64,000 nucleotides of DNA from the NCBI GenBank assembly GCA_002717505.1, contig PBEB01000022.1:22360-86359 (forward strand), in the 5' to 3' direction. Positions within the stretch are counted from its first letter, which is position 1, and every line of letters starts with the position of its first letter. This DNA is from Leptospiraceae bacterium. Lineage in GTDB: Bacteria > Spirochaetota > Leptospiria > Leptospirales > Leptonemataceae. Positions 1-9,002 of the stretch are shown here, piece by piece. Below the pieces are notes generated by a model. The model saw nothing but the letters and a program-made list of their open reading frames with translations. It had not been told where the DNA came from and did not search any database. The position numbers were made by a program, and so were the translations under genes.

Positions 1-1650
1 TTTTCCCAGAATACCCTGCTTTTTCGCGGGCTCCGGCTGCCTCTGATTTCTTCCTTTGCCTGAACTCTGGGGCTTTCGATTTCGCTGCGACCCGTTGGAT
101 CGTTCGTTGCGTCCCTGACTATTCTGACTACCGCGTCTTCTGTTACGATTTCCCTGTTTGTTGCTGCGACCCTGCCCGGGTTCTTTGTCTCGTCCCAGAA
201 GGCGCGCTCGATCCTGATCTCTCACTGTATTGGAATCCGAGGATTCCGCGCTGCCAACATTGGCCTCTGCTGGTTTGCGCTCTCCGGAAGGTCGGCGACG
301 CTTTCTGCGCCTTTGCTCACCCGGGCCACGGTCTGTGCTCGTTGCTTCTTGAGGTTTACCCTGGCCGGCACGATTGTCGGAACCCCGATTTTTGCGATCC
401 CGGCCATCCTTTCTGTTTCGCTTATTTCGCCCACCGCGGTCATTGGATCGCTGGCCGGACTCGGTTTTTTCACCGTGCGATTCGGAACTGTCTCGAAAGG
501 GCTTATAGTTTCCTTCCGGGAACTTTACGTAAGAAGGATCTACCTGTCCCACCGGGATTTTGTGTCTTAGCAGTTGTTCTATGCGCGGCAGACACTCGAA
601 ATCATCTTCGGAGCAAAAGGAGTAGCTAACCCCTGTTTTACCTGCTCTTGCCGTTCTTCCGATGCGATGCACGTAGGATTCGGAATCCTGAGGCAAATCG
701 AAATTGAAAACATGGGTGATGTCGTCAACGTCCAGTCCGCGGCTGGCAACGTCGGTTGCCACGAGTACGCTATACTTACCCAGTTTGAATTGTTTGAGCA
801 AACGCACTCTTTTCTTTTGATCCAGAAGCGAAGACAATCCGGTGGCCGCTACGCCGTAGCGATGAAGCTTTTTTGTGATATCCAGAACCTTTCGCTTGTA
901 GTTCGTGAAAATGATGGCACGTGGCTGTTCGGCGTTCAGGACCAGGTTGATGAGATAGGGCATCTTCTCCTCTCTTCCGAGGTGAAACAAATGCTGATCA
1001 ATTTTATCTACTTCAATGGTCTCCGCTTTGGTACGCACCTCCACTGGCTCGTGCATAAAGTCCCATGCCAATCGCATGACGTAGTAGCTCATCGTTGCGG
1101 AGAACAGCATGGTCTGCGATTTCTCCGGAAGCTTCTTCATGATGTAGCGAATGTCACGAATGAATCCCATATCAAACATTCGATCCGCTTCATCCAGTAT
1201 CAGATGGTGGATGCTGTCTGTGGGAAACTTATTCTGCTTGATATAATCTATGAGTCGTCCGGGGGTTGCTACGATCACCGAGGGCTGGGCAGCCAATTGC
1301 TTTTCCTGTCGGTCGTAGCTATCTCCGCCATAGATGGTGGCCAGATTCAGCGAATGATGCGTGAGTAGTTTTTCTACTTCTTCAGCTATCTGCAGGCAGA
1401 TTTCACGGGTTGGAGTCAGGATTAGAGCGGCCGGGCTCTTACCTTCTTCGCGAGTTTTGATGATATGGTCAATAACCGGAAGCAAGAAAGCAATGGTCTT
1501 GCCTGTTCCTGTTTGACTGATGCCTACGATGTCGCGCCCTTCCTGGGCTGGCTGGATTGTATCTTCCTGTATCTGCGTTAATGTTTCAAGGCCCTGGTCG
1601 GAAAGGGCCTTCTTAAGGTCCGGATGGACTGATAATTCTTCGAATCGCAT
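1..1650 (-). CDS. DEAD-box RNA helicase (3' end cut by window edge)
   Basis: ATP-dependent RNA helicase of superfamily 2, expected to remodel RNA in the cytoplasm. The reading frame runs open from the ATG at 1650 through 550 codons to the window edge, so the stop is not seen. Read from the start: a Q-motif region (residues about 20-35), Walker A SQTGTGKT at 45-52, PTRE, the Walker B box LDEAD near 150, SAT (LLFSATM) and, in the second RecA lobe, HRIGRTARAG. After about residue 390 the protein becomes a long basic Arg/Gly/Asn/Gln-rich tail, typical of RhlE/DeaD-like helicases and probably an RNA-binding extension. The tail is longer than the helicase core needs, and its true length is unknown. 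RhlE-like and SrmB/DeaD-like cannot be separated here, so no symbol is given. Confidence 0.93.
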   Translation of the reverse strand, partial: MRFEELSVHPDLKKALSDQGLETLTQIQEDTIQPAQEGRDIVGISQTGTGKTIAFLLPVIDHIIKTREEGKSPAALILTPTREICLQIAEEVEKLLTHHSLNLATIYGGDSYDRQEKQLAAQPSVIVATPGRLIDYIKQNKFPTDSIHHLILDEADRMFDMGFIRDIRYIMKKLPEKSQTMLFSATMSYYVMRLAWDFMHEPVEVRTKAETIEVDKIDQHLFHLGREEKMPYLINLVLNAEQPRAIIFTNYKRKVLDITKKLHRYGVAATGLSSLLDQKKRVRLLKQFKLGKYSVLVATDVASRGLDVDDITHVFNFDLPQDSESYVHRIGRTARAGKTGVSYSFCSEDDFECLPRIEQLLRHKIPVGQVDPSYVKFPEGNYKPFRDSSESHGEKTESGQRSNDRGGRNKRNRKDGRDRKNRGSDNRAGQGKPQEATSTDRGPGEQRRRKRRRPSGERKPAEANVGSAESSDSNTVRDQDRARLLGRDKEPGQGRSNKQGNRNRRRGSQNSQGRNERSNGSQRNRKPQSSGKGRNQRQPEPAKKQGILGK

Positions 1651-1711
1651 TCCCTGCCACCTGAACAAATGGCGGCTGCCTGTCAATTCCGACTGCCGAG
1701 AGGAAAATTCG

Positions 1712-1740
1712 TTGACCAGGCCTTTATTCGGGGTTATCGT
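1712..1740 (+). promoter_or_regulatory. Predicted sigma70-type promoter placed for a leaderless transcript
   Basis: TTGACC (1712-1717) is followed after 17 bp by TATCGT (1735-1740). The ATG of the next gene starts 7 nt after the -10 element, so the predicted +1 coincides with the start codon. No Shine-Dalgarno precedes that ATG. Inference from consensus matching only. Confidence 0.45.
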
Positions 1741-1746
1741 CTCTTT

Positions 1747-2640
1747 ATGCTCTTTTCAGCCACCGGTCGATCTCTTCGGATCGGTGCCGTCCTTCCGCTA
1801 TTACTAATTTTTGTCCAACCTTTGTCATCAGATCCTGGTCTCAAAAGCAGACCCGAAGGGACTTATCTCCGGAAACTTGCTGATAAAGGCACGCTGCGCA
1901 TAGGACTGCAGAAAAACGTCGCTCCATTTCATATACCGGGGAACAGTGATTTCCCGGGGCTGGATGTGGAAATCGGTACTTCCATTGCGAATCACATGGG
2001 ATTAAAGCCCAACTTTGTTTTCGGAGACCTGGATGAACTAATAGCACTGGCCGCCCGCGGTGAGATCGACATTGCCCTGGGCGGAGTCTCCAGCGACCTG
2101 CAACGCGGTCTGACCGTGAATTTTTCGGATCCATATTTGAAGACAACTCCTGCGGCTCTTTTGAATCGGAAAGCACTGCCTCCTGAAACCGGCTCTATAG
2201 ACTTTCCCAAAAAGAAGTTTGAGTCTTTGCTGGACCTTAGATATGCCGGGGCTCTCAAAATTGGTGTGAAGTCGGGAACAACAAATGAAGAGATCCTGAC
2301 TACGGATCCCGAATTTTCGATGCATACAATTAAGGCCTTTCCCAACAACAAATCGGGAATGGAAGCGCTGGAGGACGGTGAAATTGATGCCTTCGTGGCG
2401 GACGGCGTTTTCATCAAAGCCCAGACTATCATGCGTAAAGGGCTACTTTCTCGGTTTGTTCCCTTGCAGTCCGTTTACCGAGAAGAACATCTCTCTCTGG
2501 TTCTTCCTCCGGGGCATCCTGAATACTGGATGTACATGAATTTCATTCTGAAAGAAATGCATCGCACCGGGGAAATGAAGCGCATTTATGATCGGTATTT
2601 TTCTGATTCAGAATGGGCGAAGGATACCATCGTAGAATAA
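1747..2640 (+). CDS. Extracellular solute-binding protein, family 3 (amino-acid-type periplasmic receptor)
   Basis: Periplasmic binding protein of the SBP_bac_3 family. An N-terminal signal segment (hydrophobic stretch GAVLPLLLIFVQPLSS) is followed by the family's opening strand 'GTLRIGLQKNVAPF', the lobe-switch region 'GLDVEIGTSIANHMGL', 'IDIALGGVSSDLQRG' and 'FSDPYLKTTPA', and the second-lobe 'KIGVKSGTTNEE'. The open frame extends upstream to 1669, but the ATG at 1747 gives a proper signal peptide and sits at the end of a promoter, so it is preferred. The protein has about 297 residues, a normal size. No ABC permease or ATPase gene is adjacent, so it is either an orphan receptor or works with a distant transporter. 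The ligand cannot be told from sequence; polar amino acid is the family default. Confidence 0.85.
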   Translation: MLFSATGRSLRIGAVLPLLLIFVQPLSSDPGLKSRPEGTYLRKLADKGTLRIGLQKNVAPFHIPGNSDFPGLDVEIGTSIANHMGLKPNFVFGDLDELIALAARGEIDIALGGVSSDLQRGLTVNFSDPYLKTTPAALLNRKALPPETGSIDFPKKKFESLLDLRYAGALKIGVKSGTTNEEILTTDPEFSMHTIKAFPNNKSGMEALEDGEIDAFVADGVFIKAQTIMRKGLLSRFVPLQSVYREEHLSLVLPPGHPEYWMYMNFILKEMHRTGEMKRIYDRYFSDSEWAKDTIVE

Positions 2641-2650
2641 TCGGGATAGA

Positions 2651-2660
2651 AAGGAGAAGG
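2651..2660 (+). promoter_or_regulatory. Shine-Dalgarno AAGGAGAAGG that points to an ATC rather than the annotated TTG start
   Basis: The strong purine tract AAGGAG ends 8 nt before an in-frame ATC codon at 2665, but 23 nt before the nearest conventional in-frame start (TTG at 2680). No ATG or GTG lies in frame between them. Either the porin gene starts at a non-canonical AUC, or the TTG is used with poor spacing. Confidence 0.5.
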
Positions 2661-2679
2661 AACCATCGAATATACCAAA

Positions 2680-4206
2680 TTGAAGTTAGTACTAACTGTT
2701 AGCGCACTGCTGATAGGCCTGGTGCTACCGGCCGCATCGCTGAAAGCCCAGACAGCTCCTGTTCTGGATGGATTCGACTACAATGGAAGCATGCTGATTC
2801 GCGGCTTTTATACATCCCGTGATCTTCCTCTAGAAAAACAAACAACTACACTCTGTCCCAATCCATATACCAGCAGCTCCAGCGGTTCTACGGCCACAGC
2901 TACTAATGACAGTCGCTGCCGCGAAGAAGGTGATTTCTACACAGCCCGATTCAGATTGAATCTTGCCTTTCGACCATCTAACTTTGTGGATATAATCTAT
3001 GGTCTTGAGGTAGGGGAGCTGCAATTTGGCGATACCACCACTGGCAATACCGGGCCAGGTAGCGGAGGCACCGGCTCAGGTAGTGCGAATCTGGAAACTC
3101 GCGAACTGAGGCTGAAGATTCATAACGAAGAGGACACATTCAGCTTTAATGCAGGAATCTTTCCCTACGGAACTCCCAACGGTTTCGTAGCAGCCACCAG
3201 CGGCGCCGGGTTCTATATCAACTACTCGGTGTCTGATTGGTTTTCGGAATTTGAGCTGTACTACATCAAGAAAGAAGATCAATCCAGAGTGGATCGAGAC
3301 TCGAACGGTTTTAACGACGACAATTACAAAGATGTAGATGTAGTGCTGGGCAACTGGAAGTACTCGGGATTGCCAGGATATCGTTCAGAACTATACGGAT
3401 TATATCGAGGCGATAATCGGACGGTGGACGATAGTGGAAACATCAGAGACACCTCACGGTTATACTGGGCCGGATTCTATCAAAGGTATAGATGGGGACG
3501 CTTCAATTTCATGTTACATATCATAGGGAACTGGGGTAATGTTTACAGCACCACAAGGGAATTCCCGCGGGAAGATCTCCTGGCAGGAAGCTCGGTGCTG
3601 ACCCTCGCTGAAGAGGCAGAGAATTATATACCGGACCAGAGAGATAAAAGGAAGATAGATGCCGGAGCCGGAGAAGCGGAGATAGGCTATCAGATTACAG
3701 ACCGCTATAAGCTCTCACTGGCCATCGCAGGAGCAAGTGGTCGCCGGGGAGTAGAGCCGGATGGACGATCCGTGGATTATCGCAGAGACCAGTTTCACTA
3801 CGCAAGTCAGGCCTACCAGTTTAGCGAAATCTCTGTGGACTCATCCGGTGGTTACAGCCTATTCGCTCTTGGTGATCTCACCGGTCTAATCGTCCGGGGC
3901 GTCCGATTCGAAGCTCAGATTTATGAATCTGTAGATACGTCTCTGGGATACTATTCGCTGCATAGCTACCGGACACCCACCATCGACTACAATCAGTTCT
4001 TTACGGAGTTTCCCGGGGGTAAGGGTCCTTCATCATACTTCGGGGAGGAAATCAACTGGCGTGTCAATTGGCGCCCATACGGAGATCTCACACTCTCTGC
4101 TTACGTGGCTTATTTCGATGCCGGGGATGGTTACAAGGTGCTGCGAGACATTGAATTCGGAGACCGGGCCCTGGAAATCATGATTAGTGCCAATCAAACA
4201 TTCTGA
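2680..4206 (+). CDS. Outer-membrane beta-barrel protein (porin-like)
   Basis: Exported protein of about 508 residues. A Sec signal peptide (LVLTVSALLIGLVLPAASLKAQ, cleavage likely after the final Ala-Gln region) is followed by a sequence dominated by alternating aromatic/polar strands such as 'NGSMLIRGFYTSR', 'FYTARFRLNLAF', 'WAGFYQRYRWGRFNFMLHI' and 'GDLTLSAYVAYFDAG'. It ends in Phe, the usual C-terminal residue for BAM-dependent barrel insertion. It resembles large spirochaete/proteobacterial porins of the alginate-export or carbohydrate type, but I do not recognise a specific family. The gene follows the solute-binding protein by 39 bp, suggesting joint uptake of a nutrient. The start is uncertain: TTG at 2680 is used here, while the Shine-Dalgarno favours 2665 (see the RBS entry). 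Confidence 0.8.
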   Translation: MKLVLTVSALLIGLVLPAASLKAQTAPVLDGFDYNGSMLIRGFYTSRDLPLEKQTTTLCPNPYTSSSSGSTATATNDSRCREEGDFYTARFRLNLAFRPSNFVDIIYGLEVGELQFGDTTTGNTGPGSGGTGSGSANLETRELRLKIHNEEDTFSFNAGIFPYGTPNGFVAATSGAGFYINYSVSDWFSEFELYYIKKEDQSRVDRDSNGFNDDNYKDVDVVLGNWKYSGLPGYRSELYGLYRGDNRTVDDSGNIRDTSRLYWAGFYQRYRWGRFNFMLHIIGNWGNVYSTTREFPREDLLAGSSVLTLAEEAENYIPDQRDKRKIDAGAGEAEIGYQITDRYKLSLAIAGASGRRGVEPDGRSVDYRRDQFHYASQAYQFSEISVDSSGGYSLFALGDLTGLIVRGVRFEAQIYESVDTSLGYYSLHSYRTPTIDYNQFFTEFPGGKGPSSYFGEEINWRVNWRPYGDLTLSAYVAYFDAGDGYKVLRDIEFGDRALEIMISANQTF

Positions 4207-4371
4207 TTTCTTCCTGGCTGCGGCGTGGCGCATCGCAAGTATTGGAAGCCTGCCAGCGTTATGGGCTTTTTGCTCGACTCTGTTAAGACGAACCCAGGGA
4301 GAGCGTTGGATGAAGTCTTCATTCGTAGCTCTGTCCATCCTGCCGGAGTCTTCGTTTCTCTAATTGCGGGT

Positions 4372-4794
4372 TTAGAAGGGTCGTATTACAGCAAGGATGA
4401 TGACAAGAATCAGAACAACGGTGGGCACTTCATTCATCAGTCGGAAGCGTTTGGAAGCGTAGCTCTTCCCGGCCAGCAATTGTTTTCTGTAATAGCCTGC
4501 CAGAAAATGCCAGAAAACCAGAAAGAGAACCAATGTGATTTTCGCATGGAGCCAGCCCGCAGTGGAAAAGGCCTTCCATTGCATGAACACCATGGCCAGC
4601 CCGAAAACCCAGGTAATGACCATAGCAGGAGTCATAATGATCTGGTATAGCTTGCGCTCCATCACAGCTAGCTGGTCCCGTACTGCCTGGTGGTCTGTCT
4701 CCACATGGTAGACAAAGAGGCGCCAGATATAGAACATCCCGGCAAACCACGCGACCATGAAGATTAGATGAATGGCCTTGAACCACATGTACAT
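4372..4794 (-). CDS. hemJ: Protoporphyrinogen IX oxidase HemJ (UPF0093 family)
   Basis: Integral inner-membrane protein of 140 residues, the usual HemJ size, with four predicted membrane helices. The family hallmarks are visible: an N-terminal 'KAIHLIFMVAWFAGMFYIWR' helix carrying the conserved His9, and the later 'GWLHAKITLVLFLVFWH' helix with the conserved Lys. HemJ oxidises protoporphyrinogen IX to protoporphyrin IX in haem synthesis. No other haem gene is adjacent. It is transcribed away from the NYN gene, with 156 bp between the two starts. Confusion with CopD-type proteins is possible, but length and motifs fit HemJ better. Confidence 0.88.
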   Translation of the reverse strand: MYMWFKAIHLIFMVAWFAGMFYIWRLFVYHVETDHQAVRDQLAVMERKLYQIIMTPAMVITWVFGLAMVFMQWKAFSTAGWLHAKITLVLFLVFWHFLAGYYRKQLLAGKSYASKRFRLMNEVPTVVLILVIILAVIRPF

Positions 4795-4950
4795 AGTCCC
4801 AGAAACGGAACTTGAATTGTTCTGACATCCAAAAAACCGGATTGCAGGCCAAAAAGGCGGTCTATCCGGAAGTACAGGCCGGCGAATGTCTTTTTTCTGC
4901 AGTGGATTAAAAAAACTGGATCAACAGGGCGGCTCAGGAATCCTCTCTGT

Positions 4951-5457
4951 ATGATCCTGGTCATCGATGCATTCAATGCCATCTATAAATTCGATGATCT
5001 TGAAGAGCATATGCATCGAGGTCAACTGGAGTCCGCCATGCAGGGCTTTATCCGGCGTATGGCGCGTCTAAAGGAAGCCTGGAAAAAGCCACTTGAGATT
5101 CACATCTTTTTTGATGGTAAGAAGAAACAGGGCGATGAAACCGATCGAGAAAGCGTGGGCGGTCTCAAGTGCTATTACAGTCATGATCGAAGCGCCGATT
5201 ACCTGATTAAGCAGTATCTGATAGCCTGTAAATCCCCCGGGGAAGTGCGAACCGTAAGCTCGGACAAGCAAGTGCAGCATTTCGCCAAACAATCCAGGAG
5301 CCATGTCCAATCATCGGAAGAATTCGCGAAATGGGTGCAGGAAGTGATTTCAGCTCCTGGTAGAGATCCGGAATCAAAAAAGCAGGACCCTCAAATGAGT
5401 GCTCGCGATATGGCCTACTGGATGGATATGTTTCGAGGGAAGAAAGGTCAGAAATGA
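4951..5457 (+). CDS. NYN-domain (YacP/Rae1-like) ribonuclease
   Basis: PIN-like fold protein of 168 residues. It opens with 'MILVIDAFNAIYKF', the NYN acidic signature (Asp6, Asn9), and continues with 'IHIFFDGKK' and 'RSADYLIKQYL...VRTVSSDKQVQHFAK', matching the pattern ADxxI/VSSDxxI of YacP-like RNases (Rae1 in Bacillus acts on ribosome-bound mRNA). The C-terminal 40 residues are polar and probably flexible. The gene overlaps the next one by 4 bp (ATGA), so the two are co-translated. The RNase role is inferred from the family; no substrate can be named. Confidence 0.8.
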   Translation: MILVIDAFNAIYKFDDLEEHMHRGQLESAMQGFIRRMARLKEAWKKPLEIHIFFDGKKKQGDETDRESVGGLKCYYSHDRSADYLIKQYLIACKSPGEVRTVSSDKQVQHFAKQSRSHVQSSEEFAKWVQEVISAPGRDPESKKQDPQMSARDMAYWMDMFRGKKGQK

Positions 5458-5741
5458 ACGAAGAATCGGATTCCTATGAAAAGGGGATGCGCACCGGGCG
5501 AATTATGGCCGCGCGACTGCTCTTTGTCATTCTGGCCATGATCGCATTTCTGGGCGGTGCTGGCTTTCTGGTTCGCTTCATGCAGGTCTACATCGCACTG
5601 GAGGATATGGGGATACCTCATTCCGATATGCTGGATTACCATTCAGGATTTCTGGGCGATGCTCTGTTCAGCGTTCTGGGATTTGGTCTGGTAATCGCTT
5701 TTTCTGTCACTGCCTATGCTGTGGGTCGCTTGAAGGAATAA
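5454..5741 (+). CDS. Small two-helix membrane protein, unknown function
   Basis: Protein of 95 residues with a polar N-terminus, a first membrane helix at about 18-42 (AARLLFVILAMIAFLGGAGFLV), a short loop and a second helix at about 68-90 (LFSVLGFGLVIAFSVTAYAVG). It overlaps the NYN ribonuclease gene by 4 bp, which supports a real, translationally coupled gene. I recognise no family. Partnership with the NYN nuclease at the membrane is possible but unproven. Confidence 0.7.
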   Translation: MNEESDSYEKGMRTGRIMAARLLFVILAMIAFLGGAGFLVRFMQVYIALEDMGIPHSDMLDYHSGFLGDALFSVLGFGLVIAFSVTAYAVGRLKE

Positions 5742-5790
5742 AGAACCGTTGAACAATCAACTTGAGAACCTGCAACGAGCAGGAAGCAAA

Positions 5791-5817
5791 GGACAGAACA
5801 CATATGCTCTGTTCTTT
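5791..5817 (+). terminator. Possible weak intrinsic terminator after the NYN operon
   Basis: GGACAGA (5791-5797) can pair with TCTGTTC (5808-5814), seven pairs including one G-U, with a 10-nt loop, followed by only three T. It lies about 50 nt beyond the preceding stop codon, a plausible position but a weak U-tract. Confidence 0.35.
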
Positions 5818-6070
5818 CAAGCGACACTGAATCGACATCGGTTCTAAACCTGGTAGTCCTCAGCCCGCCTCTGGATTTCCTTATAATTTTTGTTCGAATG
5901 TCTTGCTCTATTCTATTCTTCCATGCCCACGCAGAAGAGTTCAATAACTTGAGGGAGGCTCAAAAGGAGGCTTGACTCCTTTCTTGCAGCAATGTTGTCC
6001 GCGGCCGAGGGTTTGGCCGGGACATGGAGGGTAGATTCAGGAAGCCTTTTCTATTCTTGCCTTGAGTGAC
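5818..6070. other. Intergenic region between convergent genes, nothing recognised
   Basis: This is the rest of the 329-bp gap between the stops of the small membrane protein and the TraB-like gene. The short open frames on either strand lack protein-like composition. No tRNA or clear structured RNA was seen. Confidence 0.5.
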
Positions 6071-8110
6071 TCACCAGATAAAGTCATCCGCATCATCTCG
6101 CTTTTCCTTGCCGCTTAATACATGAAATCGACGAACACGACCCAGGATCACTGGATTGACGGTGCTTATGGGAATGTGCACAATCTTCTGGCCCAGGCGA
6201 TTGGCTAGCTGAGTCATATACGGCGGAGGGGGCTTATGCGCCAGATGCACCACTGCATTTCTGGTATTGTATTCGAGACCAGCCAGGAGTAAGCGATCCG
6301 CCGGTTTGTCGAAGCGGTCGTAGCCGGGATCATTCCAGATGTCATGTATACGCCCTGGAGGAAAAGTTAGCATCAATCCGCCATAGGTACATCGGCAAAT
6401 TCCCGGGCCCACCACCTGATCGCCGGGAAAGGTAGAAAAGAAAGCCATATCGCTTTCCTGATGGTGTTCTCCCCACCAGACCACCTGCCACGGATGCTTG
6501 TCCTCGTCCTCGTCGAAAATGATAACAACACTACCCGCATCGATGGCCTTCTTATGCTGATCTCGAACAAAGATTTTCCCAGAGTGAAAATTGCGAATGG
6601 TTTCTCTGTAATCTATTCCATCTAGCAAGGAAGAACTGAACTCCAGGGTTTTCTCTTCGCTGGCCTTCATTATGGATTTCGCTCGATTCTGCAGGTACTT
6701 TCCAAAATCTTCCAGGACCACATCTTCCGGCGGGTAGGAACAAATTCCGCTCCCGTCCCACAAATCTCTCCATTGCCCCGGGTATTTTTCGCGCTGGATG
6801 TTCCGAGTGATTCTCGGAGGAGGCACTCGACGTTTTATCCTTCGCTTCAATCGAAATCGGATGAGCTTATGATGCCGGAACAAATCATCCAGAGTGATTT
6901 CCTTTTCCTGGAAAGGGCTGGGACCGGGTTCTCGGAGGAACATCAGGATATCATGAAAAATTCGAGCAAAGTTATCGTTTCCGAAGGCTCGAGCGCTTAG
7001 AACCAGTTGATAGGTGTCCGGCAAAAGCTTCTGATTGAGAAAGCTCCAGTTACGAGCAAACTGAAAGAAAATCTTCTCACGCTGAGGTGGAAAGATTTCC
7101 CCAGATTCTCGCTCGTAACGATGCCTTGTCTCGCGAAATACCTGTCTTTGCAGCCGAATGCGATCAAAACCGGGGAGGGCTCGATGATGTTTCCTGGCAA
7201 GGTTCCATGCAGTATTGTAATAACCTGGCTGAGTCAATACTTCCGGATGCTTTCGCGACAGAATACTGATTTCCACTTCATCCCTGGAAGAGTTCACCCG
7301 ATCGTTCCAGTCCAGTAGTTCTTCCAGGGGCTCTTTGTCCTGCTCAGAACTGGGACCTTCTTGCGTTGAATCTGAGCTTTCCGAATCGCTGTATTCCAGG
7401 GCCGGGAGGCCGGCGGTGCTCAAAGAGACTTCAGCTTTTTCTTTCTCTTCATTAAACTCTTCAGCCGAAAGATTTAGCAACCTCTCAATAGAAGGCAGAT
7501 GCTTCATCCCGCAGACCAACAGTATAGAATCCTCAGCAGGATCTTGAAAATGTGCAAGTTGTCGGATCCGTTCCGCAAGACTGATTTCGCGAATGTAATC
7601 TACGAAATCTACAAACTGCAAGCGCAGATCCCCGGCCCTGGCCGGACCCGGAAGCTCTTTTCGATACATTTCGAACAACTCATGGAGACTTAGCTCATTC
7701 AATGAATAGGTATCCGGAAAGCGTTCATCTGTCCAGGCGTAGATTCCTTCAATGAGGCGGTCCGCTGCATGAATGGGAATATCAGCCTCAAACGCTGAGC
7801 GAGCGGCTTCAACTATGGGCTCCAGGGGCTCCATGATAAAATGGATCGGTGGGTAAGTCGGTGGTTCCAGAGTCAGAACCGGAATGGATTCAGCGTACGG
7901 AAGGGCTCTATGCAATGCCTGACCAAAGACATCGGGCAATTCCAGAACCAGTTGAGATGGGGGCCGTTCCAAAAACATCCGACGAACAAGTAGTGTGCAT
8001 TCTGCGGATCCGTGGACTATGGGCAAGGCACGAATGCCCGGCTTCAGTTCTATTGCAATTTCAGAATCCGAATGGAGCTTACTTCTGGCTGGATAGTTCT
8101 GCGCGGACAT
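6071..8110 (-). CDS. Large protein with TraB/DUF5682-like N-terminus, partner of a MoxR ATPase
   Basis: Protein of 679 residues without a signal peptide or membrane helix. The first 210 residues resemble the TraB/GumN/DUF5682 fold: 'LPIVHGSAECTLLVRRMF', 'SQLVLELP', 'ADIPIHAADRLIEG' and 'DSILLVCGMKHLPSIERLL' match the usual pattern of an early His-Gly-Ser element, LxLE-P, a mid strand and a late G-x-x-H-L. An acidic low-complexity linker (about 222-270) follows, then a basic helical region (RFRLKRRIKRRVPPP). The C-terminal 200 residues carry HPWQVVWWGEHH, a Cys-x-Cys (ICRC) and 'RFHVLSGKEKRDDADDF', which I do not recognise. It lies 31 bp downstream of the AAA+ gene on the same strand, so they almost certainly form an operon. 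DUF5682 proteins are known to occur with MoxR and VWA proteins; no VWA gene is present here. The family assignment is tentative. Confidence 0.7.
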   Translation of the reverse strand: MSAQNYPARSKLHSDSEIAIELKPGIRALPIVHGSAECTLLVRRMFLERPPSQLVLELPDVFGQALHRALPYAESIPVLTLEPPTYPPIHFIMEPLEPIVEAARSAFEADIPIHAADRLIEGIYAWTDERFPDTYSLNELSLHELFEMYRKELPGPARAGDLRLQFVDFVDYIREISLAERIRQLAHFQDPAEDSILLVCGMKHLPSIERLLNLSAEEFNEEKEKAEVSLSTAGLPALEYSDSESSDSTQEGPSSEQDKEPLEELLDWNDRVNSSRDEVEISILSRKHPEVLTQPGYYNTAWNLARKHHRALPGFDRIRLQRQVFRETRHRYERESGEIFPPQREKIFFQFARNWSFLNQKLLPDTYQLVLSARAFGNDNFARIFHDILMFLREPGPSPFQEKEITLDDLFRHHKLIRFRLKRRIKRRVPPPRITRNIQREKYPGQWRDLWDGSGICSYPPEDVVLEDFGKYLQNRAKSIMKASEEKTLEFSSSLLDGIDYRETIRNFHSGKIFVRDQHKKAIDAGSVVIIFDEDEDKHPWQVVWWGEHHQESDMAFFSTFPGDQVVGPGICRCTYGGLMLTFPPGRIHDIWNDPGYDRFDKPADRLLLAGLEYNTRNAVVHLAHKPPPPYMTQLANRLGQKIVHIPISTVNPVILGRVRRFHVLSGKEKRDDADDFIW

Positions 8111-8141
8111 GACTCTACCAATGTTCTAAGTGCCTGGATTC

Positions 8142-9002
8142 TCAGGTCACCAGATAACGTAAGGCATCGTCTCCCAGAATGCCCATCACGGAATCATGCA
8201 GCAATTCCCTGAACCGAGTTTCGTCGGTAATGATCTTGCCATCGTCTTTCTTAAAGAATTCTCGAGATAGACCCAGCTTCAAGACCATTCGAGTGATATT
8301 GATGCCATCCCTTACCGAATAGGGCTCATCGGCCTGATGAGCAGCCTGCAGAAATTTAACAACGTAACTAATGATTTCATCTGGAGCAAAGGGAAGGTTC
8401 GCTTTGAGGATTTCTGCTTCTTCATCTGCATCGGCGAAGTCGATGTAGATTTGCGGCTGCAACCTACTTTGGATGTACTCCGGGATTTCAAAGGTGGAAG
8501 CATCTTCATTCATAGTGGCGCAGAAACGAAATTCTGGATGAGCCTTAACTTTGATACCTGCGATAATGGACTCTACATACCGTCGATGATCCAGTAAAGG
8601 TGCCAGGGATGCCCAGGACTTTTCTCCCATACGGTTTCCCTCATCCAGGATTGCAACGCCCCCTTCGATCATAGCTGTGACGATGGCGCTGGCCACATAT
8701 TTAATCTTTCCTGATTCTGCAATTACCGGAGTTATTAAGAGATCCTCGGGACGAGTGTCCATGGTGGCCTGAAAAATGTACACCGGCTTATCCAGTGCCC
8801 GGGCGGCCGCAGCGGCCAGGGTCGTTTTGCCCACTCCGGGTCGGCCTATAAGCCTGGGGTTCAAAGGAATATCGTCTTCGTGTACGGTCATCCAGCAGGC
8901 CATGAGTTGCTGAAGGACATCCATATTTCCTACCCATGGATGCTCGTCTTGATCCGGGGCCCCTAGATGCAGTGTGATTCCGTCTATACTATGCGTTTTC
9001 AT
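8142..9002 (-). CDS. MoxR-type AAA+ ATPase (AAA_5)
   Basis: AAA+ ATPase of 286 residues. Walker A is GRPGVGKTT (about 53-61) and Walker B is 'GGVAILDEGNRM'. The segment 'FRFCATMNEDASTFEIPEYIQSRL' supplies sensor 1 (Asn) and the region with the arginine finger, followed by a short lid domain. Such ATPases act as chaperones that load metal or remodel a partner, usually a VWA protein; here the only linked partner is the 679-residue TraB-like protein. The ATG at 9002 has no Shine-Dalgarno and directly abuts a perfect inverted repeat, and the predicted promoter implies a leaderless or nearly leaderless mRNA. Confidence 0.87.
   Translation of the reverse strand: MKTHSIDGITLHLGAPDQDEHPWVGNMDVLQQLMACWMTVHEDDIPLNPRLIGRPGVGKTTLAAAAARALDKPVYIFQATMDTRPEDLLITPVIAESGKIKYVASAIVTAMIEGGVAILDEGNRMGEKSWASLAPLLDHRRYVESIIAGIKVKAHPEFRFCATMNEDASTFEIPEYIQSRLQPQIYIDFADADEEAEILKANLPFAPDEIISYVVKFLQAAHQADEPYSVRDGINITRMVLKLGLSREFFKKDDGKIITDETRFRELLHDSVMGILGDDALRYLVT

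Noticed and set aside
574-1368. Long plus-strand open frame (264 codons)
   Set aside because: Antisense shadow of the DEAD-box helicase; the minus-strand frame shows all helicase motifs.
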